Assembly: GCA_050789255.1 (NCBI GenBank)
Contig: JBOZRQ010000018.1
Coordinates: forward strand, 1 to 64,000
Source: JBOZRQ01 sp050789255
GTDB lineage: Bacteria > Bacillota > Sulfobacillia > Symbiobacteriales > Symbiobacteriaceae
Direction: 5' to 3'
Length of the DNA stretch: 64,000 bases
The notes under the pieces are model-generated. The model made no database searches. It was not told the DNA's origin and saw only the letters and a list, made by a program, of their open reading frames with translations. This document shows, piece after piece, positions 40,526 through 48,794 of this stretch (positions are counted from its first letter, which is position 1; each line of letters opens with the position of its first letter). A program made the position numbers and the translations under genes.

Positions 40526-41520
40526 CCCTATCTCGGGCTGAGATCACCGAGCGCCTCCAGTGGACCGGCGATCAGCAGCAGGCGCTGCTGGACGAGGCCG
40601 ACCGGATCAGGGCGGAGCGGATGGGCGAGGCCGTCCATCTGCGGGGGATCATCGAGCTCAGCAACATCTGCCGGGTCGACTGCCACTACTGCGGCATCCG
40701 CCGTTCAAACAAGCAGGTGCATCGGTATCGTATGGAGCCCGATCAGATTGTGGATGTGGCCAAGCGGGCCTACGGCCTCGGCTACCGCACGGTCGTGCTT
40801 CAGTCCGGGGAGGGAGACGCTGTCGACCTGGCCGGGGTTGTCGAGCGAATCAAGTCGGAATGCGATATGGCTGTCACCCTGAGCGTCGGCGAACGGACCC
40901 GAGAGGAGTACCTCCTCTGGCGCAAGGCGGGCGCCGACCGCTACCTGCTCCGGCATGAGACCTCCGACCCCAAGCTCTTCGCCCGCCTCCGCCCCGGGCG
41001 CCGCCTGGAGGATCGCCTCCGCTGCCTGCACGACCTGCGGGAGCTGGGCTACCAGGTGGGCAGCGGCTTCATGGTGGGCCTGCCCGACCAGAGCCTGGAC
41101 TCCATCGCCGGCGACATCCTCCTGCTTCAGGAGCTCAACGTGGAGATGGCAGGCATCGGGCCCTTTATCCCGCATGAGCAGACCCCGCTGGCCGGCGCTG
41201 CTGGCGGCACGCTTGACCTGACGCTCAAGGCCGTGGCCCTGACCCGCATCTGCATCCCCGACGCCCACCTGCCCGCCACCACGGCGATCGGCTCCATCCA
41301 CCCGATCGGGCGCCAGCTGGCGCTTCGGGCAGGGGCCAACGTGATCATGCCCAACGTAACCCCGGCCTTCTTCCGCCAGAACTACCAGCTCTACCCGAAC
41401 AAGATCTGCCTCACCGAGGAGCCCGAGCATTGCGCCCCCTGCGTCGCCGCCCTGATCTACGGCGAGGGGCGGGACCTCGCCGCCGGACCGGGCCACAGCC
41501 CCCGTCCCACCTTTGCATAA
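40522..41520 (+). CDS. hydE: [FeFe]-hydrogenase maturation radical SAM enzyme HydE
   Basis: 332 residues. The radical SAM Cys set is CRVDCHYCG (CxxxCxxC) in ELSNICRVDCHYCGIRRSN, followed by YRTVVLQSGEGD, VTLSVGERTREEY, RYLLRHETSDP and GFMVGLPDQS, all HydE marks. It makes an organometallic precursor of the H-cluster 2Fe subcluster. Start overlaps hydF, and hydG begins 17 nt after its stop. Confidence 0.96.
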   Translation: MTLSRAEITERLQWTGDQQQALLDEADRIRAERMGEAVHLRGIIELSNICRVDCHYCGIRRSNKQVHRYRMEPDQIVDVAKRAYGLGYRTVVLQSGEGDAVDLAGVVERIKSECDMAVTLSVGERTREEYLLWRKAGADRYLLRHETSDPKLFARLRPGRRLEDRLRCLHDLRELGYQVGSGFMVGLPDQSLDSIAGDILLLQELNVEMAGIGPFIPHEQTPLAGAAGGTLDLTLKAVALTRICIPDAHLPATTAIGSIHPIGRQLALRAGANVIMPNVTPAFFRQNYQLYPNKICLTEEPEHCAPCVAALIYGEGRDLAAGPGHSPRPTFA

Positions 41521-41536
41521 AGGAAAGGTGACAGAC

Positions 41537-42913
41537 ATGCTGGCTGACTTTATTGATGATGACAAGATCACCCGGCTGCTCAGCGAGGCCACCCAACTGG
41601 ATGCCCCCGCCATCCGCCGGATTTTGAATAAGGGCCTGGAGGCCAGGGGGCTGGCGCCCGAAGAGGTCGCCGCCTTGCTGATGGTCGAGGACCCAACGCT
41701 CCTGCAGGAGCTGTTCGACACCGCCCTGCACATCAAACAGAAGATTTACGGGGACCGGATCGTGATGTTCGCCCCGCTCTACATCAGCAACCACTGCGTC
41801 AATGACTGCCAGTACTGCGGCTACCGGCACAGCAATCAGATCCCCCGGCGCAAGCTGACCCAGGCCGAGGTGGCCGACGAGGTCCGGGCGATGCAGCGGC
41901 TGGGCCACAAGCGCCTGGTGCTGGAGGCCGGCGAGGACCCGGTCAACGTCCCGATTGATTACGTTGTGGAATGCATGAAGACCATCTACACCGTCACCGA
42001 GGGCAACGGGGCGATCCGCCGGGCCAACGTCAACATCGCTGCGACTACGGTGGAGAACTACGCCAGGCTGAAGGAGGCCCAGATCGGCACCTACATCCTC
42101 TTCCAGGAGACCTACCACCGCCCGACCTACGCCCGGCTGCATCCCCGCGGCCCCAAGCACGACTACGACTGGCACACCACCGCCCTGGGCCGGGCCCAGG
42201 AGGGCGGCATCGACGACGTGGGCGCCGGCGTGCTCTTCGGCCTGTACGACTACCGCTATGAAGTCCTGGCGCTCATGTTCCACGCCCGGCACCTGGAGCG
42301 AACATACGGCGTGGGTCCGCACACGATCTCGGTGCCCCGGCTCAAGCCCGCCATCGGCATGGACCTGGCGGCGTTCCCCTACATGGTCAGCGATGAGCAG
42401 TTCAAGAAGCTGGTGGCGATCCTGCGCATCGCCGTGCCCTACACCGGGATGATCCTCTCCACCCGGGAGACGCCGGAGCTGCGGGCCGAGGTGCTCAAAC
42501 TCGGCATCTCGCAGATCAGCGCCGGGTCGTGCACGGGCGTGGGCGGCTATCACTCGGGCAACACGGAGCCCCAGTTCGAGGTGGGCGATCACCGCAGCCC
42601 GGACGAGGTGCTGCGCTGGCTCTGCGAGGACGGCTATCTGCCCAGCTACTGCACGGCCTGCTACCGCCAGGGCCGGACCGGGGACCGGTTCATGCAGCTC
42701 GCCAAGAGCGGGCAGATCCAGAACCTGTGCCAGGCCAACGCCCTCATGACCTTCGTGGAGTTCCTGGAGGACTACGCCTCTGAGGAGACCAAGCGGGTCG
42801 GCGAGGCTACGGTGGCGGCGCACCTAGCACGCATTCCCAACCCGAAGGCGATGGCAGCAACCGCCGAACGCATTGAGCGCATTCGTGCCGGAGAACGGGA
42901 CCTGTTCTTCTGA
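41537..42913 (+). CDS. hydG: [FeFe]-hydrogenase maturation radical SAM tyrosine lyase HydG
   Basis: 458 residues from ATG 41537 (AAAGGTGACAGAC upstream). It cleaves tyrosine to give the CO and CN ligands of the H-cluster. The N-terminal SAM cluster is CVNDCQYCGYRHSN. The C-terminal auxiliary cluster motif is CTACY with a third Cys 22 residues on (Cx2Cx22C in SYCTACYRQ to NLCQAN), as required for HydG and absent in ThiH. Last gene of the operon; I see no convincing terminator directly after it. Confidence 0.97.
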   Translation: MLADFIDDDKITRLLSEATQLDAPAIRRILNKGLEARGLAPEEVAALLMVEDPTLLQELFDTALHIKQKIYGDRIVMFAPLYISNHCVNDCQYCGYRHSNQIPRRKLTQAEVADEVRAMQRLGHKRLVLEAGEDPVNVPIDYVVECMKTIYTVTEGNGAIRRANVNIAATTVENYARLKEAQIGTYILFQETYHRPTYARLHPRGPKHDYDWHTTALGRAQEGGIDDVGAGVLFGLYDYRYEVLALMFHARHLERTYGVGPHTISVPRLKPAIGMDLAAFPYMVSDEQFKKLVAILRIAVPYTGMILSTRETPELRAEVLKLGISQISAGSCTGVGGYHSGNTEPQFEVGDHRSPDEVLRWLCEDGYLPSYCTACYRQGRTGDRFMQLAKSGQIQNLCQANALMTFVEFLEDYASEETKRVGEATVAAHLARIPNPKAMAATAERIERIRAGERDLFF

Positions 42914-42962
42914 TCACCCGGGCCTCCTCGCTCACCATTTGCATGCCCTTTTTTCTGCCAAT

Positions 42963-42984
42963 GATTTCACGGATTGCACGGATT
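42963..42984. repeat. Short direct repeat, CACGGATT units
   Basis: Two CACGGATT units 8 bp apart in TTTCACGGATTGCACGG. They resemble the arms of the inverted repeat at 577-720 and GCACGGATTTTCCG near 10056. The 460-bp gap 42914-43373 holds no gene; besides this repeat it contains an inverted-repeat element and a terminator. Confidence 0.35.
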
Positions 42985-43068
42985 GTTGGAATGGGGGGTA
43001 TCCGACCGTTTCAGGTGCCCCGCAGCGATTGCGGTACCTTTTTTCACGACGGGCAGACTTGCCACTGT

Positions 43069-43193
43069 AAAATTCTTACCTCAAACCTGACATGGGCGGG
43101 CACCGATCCCAACTAACCAGCGGTTAGGTACCACGTGCGGGCCCGTAGGATACCCCCCCGTCATAGTCGTGTCAGGTTTTAGGTAATTTTTTC
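43069..43193. repeat. Imperfect 125-bp inverted-repeat element
   Basis: Arms 43069-43092 and 43170-43193 are complementary at 19 of 24 positions, including a perfect 10-bp core (AAACCTGACA / TGTCAGGTTT). Inside, GGGCGGGCAC faces GTGCGGGCCC (8 of 10) and CTAACC-AGC-GGTTAG forms a central hairpin. It is MITE-like or a structured RNA, with no coding capacity. Confidence 0.5.
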
Positions 43194-43325
43194 AAGGATT
43201 CCCCCGTCCACGGCAGAAAAATAGTACCTGAACTCCTGTTGGTGCTGGCGGAGCCGGTCGTCAAGGTGGGTTGGGTGCGCTGTGCCGGCGGAGGGAATCT
43301 ACAAGCGACCCCGTCAAGGAGTACA

Positions 43326-43357
43326 AAAGTGGAGCGAGACATCTCTCGCTCCACTTT
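43326..43357 (-). terminator. Terminator of the LOG gene
   Basis: Perfect 14-bp stem AAAGTGGAGCGAGA/TCTCGCTCCACTTT with a 4-nt loop, then TTGTACTCC on the minus strand. Confidence 0.85.
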
Positions 43358-43373
43358 GCTTATAGGCGCCTTC

Positions 43374-43949
43374 CTATTTTGCCCACTTGTTCTTCAGCTT
43401 GGGCGGCTGATACTGCGCAAGGTACTGGAAGAGGTCGGCCACGTCGGGTGCGAAATGATAGAGCTCCCGGTAGTCGGGCCGGGCGAACCGCTCGGTGTAG
43501 ATGTGCTCGATCAGCTGTGTCAGCGGGTCGTAGAAGCCGTTCACGTTGAGCACGGCGACCGGCTTGTTGTGGTACTCGAGCTGCTTGAGGGTCAGGATCT
43601 CGAAGAGCTCCTCCAGGGTGCCGAAGCCGCCCGGCAGGGCGACAAAGGCCTCGGCCCGGGCCTCCATGGTCGCCTTGCGCTCCCGCATGTCCTTCGTGAT
43701 GATCAGCTCGTCCAGCGAGGTGTGCCCGATGCCCCGGGCATGCAGCGCCTCCGGAATGACGCCCACGGTCATGCCGCCGTGGGCCTTCACGGCCTCGGCC
43801 ACCGCGCCCATGAGGCCAACGTTGGTGCCGCCGTAGATCAGCCCGTAGCCCTGCCGGGCGATCTCGGCGCCGAGGGCGGTCGCCGCCTCAAAGTAAACAG
43901 GGTCGACATTGCTGCTGGACGAACAATAGACGCAGATCAGCTTCGTCAT
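43374..43949 (-). CDS. LOG family protein (nucleoside 5'-monophosphate phosphoribohydrolase type)
   Basis: 191 residues, GGGAGG before ATG 43949. Rossmann-like LOG fold with ICVYCSSSSNVDP, LIYGGTNVGLMGAVA, MRERKATM and the signature PGGFGTLEELFE. Members cleave AMP-type nucleotides to base and ribose phosphate. The plant name refers to cytokinin activation, but bacterial roles vary. It is transcribed alone. Confidence 0.9.
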   Translation of the reverse strand: MTKLICVYCSSSSNVDPVYFEAATALGAEIARQGYGLIYGGTNVGLMGAVAEAVKAHGGMTVGVIPEALHARGIGHTSLDELIITKDMRERKATMEARAEAFVALPGGFGTLEELFEILTLKQLEYHNKPVAVLNVNGFYDPLTQLIEHIYTERFARPDYRELYHFAPDVADLFQYLAQYQPPKLKNKWAK

Positions 43950-44000
43950 TCGTGCACAACCTCCCTGGTCATTATGCCAGTCGGTTTAGGACGTGGTCAA

Positions 44001-44159
44001 CGAGTGTCTCCCGGTTGCCCCCCGCTCGCGGCAATCGGGATGGGTTCCACCATATCGTCCTCAGGGGGCAGGCACCCCCTTCAGCCATGCCGTTCCACTG
44101 CAACCTCCCCTTCCTATCGACGGGCATCTGGGAAAAAACCGTGGAACCCCGGACACTCG
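44001..44159. other. Nested stem structure in intergenic DNA (candidate structured RNA)
   Basis: The gap 43950-44231 has no credible gene. Pairing: CGAGTGTC (44001-44008) with GACACTCG (44152-44159); GGGTTCCAC (44042-44050) with GTGGAACCC (44141-44149). A 10-bp hairpin (44010-44019 with 44030-44039, one G-U) sits between the left arms, and AGGGGG/CCCCCT (44063-44080) is internal. All stems are mutually compatible. It sits just upstream of the LOG gene on the minus strand. Function unknown. Confidence 0.45.
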
Positions 44160-44231
44160 GCATGGGGCACCTCTGGCGCCCTGTTACTGCGGGCCCCCAA
44201 AAGCCAACGCCCCGACTCCGGGATGAATAAC

Positions 44232-44260
44232 AAAAGGCGCCCCGGGGTCTCCCCCGGGGC
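44232..44260 (-). terminator. Terminator of the Gly-Ser-tail gene
   Basis: GCCCCGGGG (44239-44247) / CCCCGGGGC (44252-44260). The minus strand continues GCC then TTTTG. Confidence 0.85.
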
Positions 44261-44297
44261 ACCCTACTCATACACTAGCTCCGTGTTTGACGCAGAC

Positions 44298-44624
44298 TTA
44301 GCTCTCGTCGCTGCCGCTGTCGGAACCGCTGCCGGAACCGCTGCCGGATCCGCTGTCGGAACCGCTGCCGGAACCGCTGCCGGAACCGCTGCCGGAACCG
44401 CTGCCGGAACCGCTGCCGGAACCGCTGCGGTCGTCGTCGGCCCCGAAGATGAAGAACAGCACGAAGATCAGCAGGAAGATAAGGCGCAGCCTATCCCTGC
44501 CCCGCTGCCCCTCCGCAGCTTCAGCAATCTCCCGGAGCGTGAAGTCACGAAGGTCCCGAGCGTTTTCACGGATGGCCCGAATCAGCCTACGAAGAGCCTC
44601 ACGGGCATCACGCCTGCCACCCAC
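44298..44624 (-). CDS. Single-span membrane protein with Gly-Ser repeat tail
   Basis: 108 residues from GTG 44624 (GGAGGAG 9 nt upstream; frame open to 44642). The N-terminal part is a charged helical region (REALRRLIRAIRENARDLRD). Then come one strong membrane span (LRLIFLLIFVLFFIFG), the acidic ADDDR, and a tail of about 45 residues of almost pure Ser-Gly with a few Asp. The tail is encoded by 12-bp tandem repeats and should be extracellular and flexible. No family recognised. Confidence 0.6.
   Translation of the reverse strand: MGGRRDAREALRRLIRAIRENARDLRDFTLREIAEAAEGQRGRDRLRLIFLLIFVLFFIFGADDDRSGSGSGSGSGSGSGSGSGSGSGSDSGSGSGSGSGSDSGSDES
44311..44428. repeat. 12-bp tandem repeat coding for Ser-Gly
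   Basis: About nine units of GGAACCGCTGCC (with GGATCCGCTGTC variants), in frame, coding SGSG on the minus strand. Its regularity makes it liable to length change by slippage. Confidence 0.9.
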
Positions 44625-44651
44625 ATGAACCAACTCCTCCACATGGGTCTA

Positions 44652-44711
44652 TGGAGGCGGCAGACGGGGCGCCGCAGTCCAGCGCAGCGGAGGCCCCGAC
44701 TGGCGCCTCCA
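44652..44711. other. 60-bp long imperfect hairpin between divergent genes
   Basis: TGGAGGCG (44652-44659) / CGCCTCCA (44704-44711) close the hairpin. Inside, CAG/CTG, CGGGGC/GCCCCG and CCGC/GCGG pair in order with single-base bulges. It lies 10 bp upstream of the ribosome site of the Gly-Ser gene and 120 bp before the MFS gene, so it could be a leader structure of the former. Confidence 0.45.
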
Positions 44712-44832
44712 CACCCTATCCTATCGACAACGGTCACGAAGTGTTCATATTGCAATAAAGAAAGTTTACCCACTCCCAAACCTCCCTCCGCGTCGTCCAA
44801 TCTTTGGACAGCCGTTACGGAGGTAGACGTCG

Positions 44833-46026
44833 TTGAGCGCACTCACACTCCTGCAAACCAAGGTTCGCACTTACCCCCGCCTGCTCTGGATCCTGGGCCT
44901 CGGCATCTTCATTCAGGTCGCCGGGCACTCGTTTCTGTGGCCCATCACCAGCATCTACATCCACCAGGAGCTGGGGCGCCCGGTCGCGGTGGCCGGCCTG
45001 GTCCTCTTCCTCCACTCCGGCGCCTCGGCCCTGGGAAGCCTCGTCGGTGGGTATCTCTTCGACCGGATCGGCGCCCGCCCGGTGCTGGTGACGGGCCTCT
45101 TCCTCTCCTCCGGGCTGATGGGCCTTCTGGGCATCTTCCAGAGCTGGCCCCTGTACGTGGGCGTCATGATCCTCTTCGGGTTCACCATCTCGCCGGTCTT
45201 CCCGGTGCTCTACGCCCTCAGCGCCAAGTCCTGGCCGGAGGGCGGCCGGCAGGGCTTCAACTTCCTTTACGTGATGACGAACCTCGGCGTTGCTGTGGGC
45301 ACCGCCCTGGGCGGACTGGTCGCTGCCCGCTCGTTCCAGCTCGCCTTCCTGTCGGCGGGGACCGCCTTCTTCCTCTTCGCCCTGTTGGTGCTGGGGTTCG
45401 TTCATGACAACGCACAGCCAGGGGCGACCACGGCGGCGGCTTCTTCCGGCACTGTCCAAGTGGAGCGTCCGGTCCCCTGGACCCCCATTCTCGCCCTGTT
45501 CGTGGGGTTCCTGACGCTCTGGCTGGTCTATGTGCAGTGGCAGAGCTCGCTCTCCGTCTACATGCAGACCGTGGGGATCGATCTGCCCCGCTACAGCCTG
45601 CTGTGGACCATGAACGGGCTGATCATCGTACTGGGGCAGCCGCTGCTGGCCGCCGTGCTCCGCGGGGTCCCCCGGCTGATCACCCAACTCTATCTCGGCA
45701 TAGCGCTGTACGTCGGCGCCTTCGGCCTGCTGCTGACCTCCAACAGCTATGCGGTCTTCGCGGTCGGCATGGCTATCCTCACCTTCGGGGAGATGCTGCT
45801 GTGGCCCGGTGTGCCCGCAGCGGTGGAGCGCCTTGCTCCCCCCTCCCGCCGGGGCTTCCTGCAGGGCTTCATCAATAGCGGCGCCACGGTGGGGCGCATG
45901 GTGGGGCCGCTGCTGGGCGGGCTGATCTATGACATGATGGGCTACAGGTCCCTGCTGATCGGGATGACGGCTCTGCTCGCCGTGCCGGTGGTAGCCTTTA
46001 TGGCCTACTCCCGAACGGCACGATAG
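44833..46026 (+). CDS. MFS transporter (drug-efflux-like)
   Basis: 397 residues from TTG 44833 with GGAGG 9 nt before. Twelve hydrophobic spans in two halves separated by a hydrophilic loop near 195-215. The loop 2-3 MFS signature is GGYLFDRIGARPV, with a matching GGLIYDMMGYRSL in the second half. It resembles MdtH/YfcJ-type exporters. Substrate is unknown. 58 bp before the MalT-like regulator, which may control it. Confidence 0.88.
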   Translation: MSALTLLQTKVRTYPRLLWILGLGIFIQVAGHSFLWPITSIYIHQELGRPVAVAGLVLFLHSGASALGSLVGGYLFDRIGARPVLVTGLFLSSGLMGLLGIFQSWPLYVGVMILFGFTISPVFPVLYALSAKSWPEGGRQGFNFLYVMTNLGVAVGTALGGLVAARSFQLAFLSAGTAFFLFALLVLGFVHDNAQPGATTAAASSGTVQVERPVPWTPILALFVGFLTLWLVYVQWQSSLSVYMQTVGIDLPRYSLLWTMNGLIIVLGQPLLAAVLRGVPRLITQLYLGIALYVGAFGLLLTSNSYAVFAVGMAILTFGEMLLWPGVPAAVERLAPPSRRGFLQGFINSGATVGRMVGPLLGGLIYDMMGYRSLLIGMTALLAVPVVAFMAYSRTAR

Positions 46027-46058
46027 ACTATAGGAGAACCGCTGCTCCGGGGCGAAGG

Positions 46059-46079
46059 GCACCACCATCGAGGTGGTGC
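46059..46079 (+). promoter_or_regulatory. Hairpin covering the ribosome site of the MalT-like gene
   Basis: GCACCACC (46059-46066) and GGTGGTGC (46072-46079) form a perfect 8-bp stem. The right arm contains the GAGGTGG ribosome site for TTG 46085. It would hide the site unless opened. Confidence 0.6.
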
Positions 46080-46084
46080 TCTCC

Positions 46085-48664
46085 TTGTCTGCACCCGACA
46101 CCCTATCGTGGCTGGTCGCTACGAAGCTGCACCCGCCTGCGCTGCGGAGCGACACCATCCCCCGGCCCCAGCTGGAGGAGGCGCTCTGCCGTTCGGTGAG
46201 CAGCCTTCCCCTTACACTCCTCTCCGCCCCGGCGGGGTACGGGAAGACCACCCTGCTGGCCGCCCTGCCCCACCTGATGCCCGACCGCCCCCTGGCCTGG
46301 GTCACCCTGGAGGCCGAGGAGAACGACCCCATCCGCTTCATCGCCCTGATGACCGCCGCCCTGCAGCGGCTCCACCCGGGCTGCGGCCAGTCCGTCTGGC
46401 CACAGCTGGCGGGTGGCAGCCTGGACGCTGCGGGCCTCAGGCGCGCCATCGCCGCCCTCGTGGGCGATATCCTGACCTGGCTGCCGACGCCCTTTACGCT
46501 GGTGCTCGACGACTTGCACTTCGTGACCGAGCCGGCTGTCTACGTGGCCCTTGAGTTTCTGCTGGACCATCTCCCGGTGCAGATGCACCTGGCCACGGGC
46601 ACCAGGAGCGACCCGCCCCTGCGGCTGGCGCGGCTGGCCGCCCGGCGCCAGCTGGGCGAGCTGCGGCGCCCTGATCTCGGCTTCAGCCCGAGCGAGGCGC
46701 ACCAGTTGCTCAACGAGACCCTCGCCCTGCAGCTCACCGAGGACGAGGTGGCGGTCCTGCAGGAGCGCACCGAGGGCTGGCCCGCCGGCCTCTGCCTGCT
46801 GGCCGGACCCCTGGCCCGGCTCGGCGCCGCCGCCGACCGCGCCCACTTCCTCGCTGCCATCGCCCACTCTGAGCGCTACGCCCTGGACTTCCTGGCCGAG
46901 GAGGTGCTGCGCAACCTGCCGGATGACCTGCGCCGCTTCCTGTTGCAGACCTCGGTGCTGGCTGAACTGACGCCCACCGGCTGCCGGGCGGTGACGGGGC
47001 GCGAGGACGCAGCCGAGGTGCTGGACGGGCTCTACCGCCACAACCTGGCCATCGCTGCGATCTCCGCCGGCGCCGAGGCCGAGCCGGTCTACCGGTACCA
47101 CGCCCTCTTCACCCGGCTGCTGACCCAGCAACTGGAGCGGGAGATGCCCGGGGAGATCCCGCTGCTGCATGCCAGGGCGGCTGGCGCGCAGCGGGCGCCC
47201 GGGCGGGCCATCAACCACTACCTGGCGGCCGGGCTCTGGGACGAGGCGGCCCGGTTGATCATCCAGTGCGGCATGGACCTGCTCCACAGGGGCATGTCCG
47301 AGACAATCCGCCAGTGGTACGGCGCCCTCCCGGCCGACCTGATCCAACGTCACCCCCGCCTGATGCTCCTACTGGCCCGCTGTGAAATCGAGCGCGGCGA
47401 TTATGCTGCTGCTGGCGCCCATCTGGAGCAGGCCCGAGTAGCCTTCGTCGCCGCCGGGGACCAGATGGGCGAAGGCGAGGCGGTCATCTCCCTGCTCACG
47501 CCGGCCGTGCAGAACGACGACCGAACCCAGGCCGCGGGACTGGTCGCCCGTGCGCTGGAACTGCCGCTGGCGCCCCCCGGCCGCCTGGTGGCCCTGCTGG
47601 TCAGCGCCTGGCTGAAGCTGGCCGGCGGCGACTGGCACTCCATCCCGGGAGATGTACAAGCGGCCTACGCCATCCCCCCTGCCAGCGGCGACCGGGTGGC
47701 GGCGGTCCTCGGCTTCTTCTACACCAGCGCCCCCCTGCTGACCGTGCCGGGCTGCCTGGAGCTGGCCGAGCGATATTGCGGCGAGGCGGGCGCCCTTGCA
47801 CCGCCGGCGAGCGCCCTGCGGCTGGGCGCCGACGAGCTGGCAGCCTGGTGCCTGCTCCTGCGGGGTCAGACCGCCGAGGCGCTGGAGCGGGCCCGGGCCG
47901 CCGAGACCCTGCGGCACCAGATCGGCGGCTGGGTCGTGCTGGGCGTCGACGCCGCCCTGCTGCTCACCGTTTTGCACCTGGCCCAGGGCGACCTGGAAGC
48001 GGCGGGCCAGGCGGCCGACACGCTGCTCCAGCGGATTCAGAAGGCCCCCCGCTCCCGGTGGCCGCTCTACCTGCACGCCGCTGGCCGGGCCCTGGCCCTG
48101 CTGGGCCGCCGCGCCGAAGCGGAGGCGGCCTGCGGCCGCCTGCTCGCCATCCATGACGACCTGGCGCTCACGCGGTACCTCCAGGATCACCTGGCCGGGC
48201 TGATCGCCCTCCTGGACCGCAGGCCCAACGACGCCCTGCACCCGCTAAGGCGAGCGGCCGATCTGGAGACCCAGCTGCCCACGGCCCGCATCGGCGGGAG
48301 CGCCCGACTCCTGCTGGCCAGGCTCCACCTGGAGCAAGGGCGCCAAGATGCGGCACGGGAGGCTGCGGCCGCCGTGCTCAGCGAGTGGGAGCGCGCCGGC
48401 ACCCCCGGCTGCGCCCTGCTGGACGGCCCAGCCATTGCCCCGGTGCTCCCCCTGTCCAAGGAGACCGTAAGACCGGAAGGCATCACCGAACGGGAGTGGG
48501 ACGTCCTCCGGCTGATCGTGGCCGGCCGCACCAACCGCCAGATCGGCGAGGAGCTCTACATCACCGAAGAGACGGTGAAGACCCATGTCGCCCGCCTCCT
48601 GCGCAAGCTGGACGTCACGTCCCGCACGCAGGCGGCGCTCCGGGGACGGGAACTCGGTCTGTAG
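46085..48664 (+). CDS. MalT-like LuxR-family transcriptional regulator (STAND ATPase)
   Basis: 859 residues from TTG 46085 (GTG 46073 and 46076 are in frame but lie in the ribosome site). Layout: LVATKLHPPALRSDTIPRP start typical of MalT relatives, Walker A SAPAGYGKTTLL, Walker B FTLVLDDLHFV, winged-helix region DFLAEEVLRNLPDDLRRFLL, TPR-like repeats (about 370-770) and a C-terminal LuxR HTH (ITEREWDVLRLIVAGRTNRQ, TEETVKTHVARLLRKLDV). Such proteins are ligand-activated switches. The ligand is unknown; the flanking MFS gene or downstream membrane genes are candidate targets. Confidence 0.9.
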   Translation: MSAPDTLSWLVATKLHPPALRSDTIPRPQLEEALCRSVSSLPLTLLSAPAGYGKTTLLAALPHLMPDRPLAWVTLEAEENDPIRFIALMTAALQRLHPGCGQSVWPQLAGGSLDAAGLRRAIAALVGDILTWLPTPFTLVLDDLHFVTEPAVYVALEFLLDHLPVQMHLATGTRSDPPLRLARLAARRQLGELRRPDLGFSPSEAHQLLNETLALQLTEDEVAVLQERTEGWPAGLCLLAGPLARLGAAADRAHFLAAIAHSERYALDFLAEEVLRNLPDDLRRFLLQTSVLAELTPTGCRAVTGREDAAEVLDGLYRHNLAIAAISAGAEAEPVYRYHALFTRLLTQQLEREMPGEIPLLHARAAGAQRAPGRAINHYLAAGLWDEAARLIIQCGMDLLHRGMSETIRQWYGALPADLIQRHPRLMLLLARCEIERGDYAAAGAHLEQARVAFVAAGDQMGEGEAVISLLTPAVQNDDRTQAAGLVARALELPLAPPGRLVALLVSAWLKLAGGDWHSIPGDVQAAYAIPPASGDRVAAVLGFFYTSAPLLTVPGCLELAERYCGEAGALAPPASALRLGADELAAWCLLLRGQTAEALERARAAETLRHQIGGWVVLGVDAALLLTVLHLAQGDLEAAGQAADTLLQRIQKAPRSRWPLYLHAAGRALALLGRRAEAEAACGRLLAIHDDLALTRYLQDHLAGLIALLDRRPNDALHPLRRAADLETQLPTARIGGSARLLLARLHLEQGRQDAAREAAAAVLSEWERAGTPGCALLDGPAIAPVLPLSKETVRPEGITEREWDVLRLIVAGRTNRQIGEELYITEETVKTHVARLLRKLDVTSRTQAALRGRELGL

Positions 48665-48694
48665 CCGGAGGCCTGAGAGGGCTTCCGGCTTTTT
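48663..48694 (+). terminator. Terminator of the MalT-like gene
   Basis: AGCCGGA-g-GCC (48663-48673) pairs with GGC-TTCCGGCT (48680-48690), then TTTTC. The first base is in the stop codon. Confidence 0.85.
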
Positions 48695-48794
48695 CGCACC
48701 ATCCCCCCCGAACTCCCCCGCCCCCATCCCTCCTTCGAGGGACGACCCCACCCCCGCTGAAGCGGTAGGATGGCAGTGTCAGGAGGCGATTGCG

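Noticed and set aside
43172..43354. 60-codon minus-strand frame after the hyd operon
   Set aside because: No ribosome site; overlaps the LOG terminator and an inverted repeat.
44042..44149. GGTGGAACC-like words suggesting a T-box leader
   Set aside because: No specifier loop, antiterminator/terminator pair or aminoacyl-tRNA/amino-acid gene downstream; the words are the arms of one inverted repeat.
44311..44428. Tandem repeats as CRISPR or satellite DNA
   Set aside because: 12-bp in-frame units inside a coding tail, no spacers.
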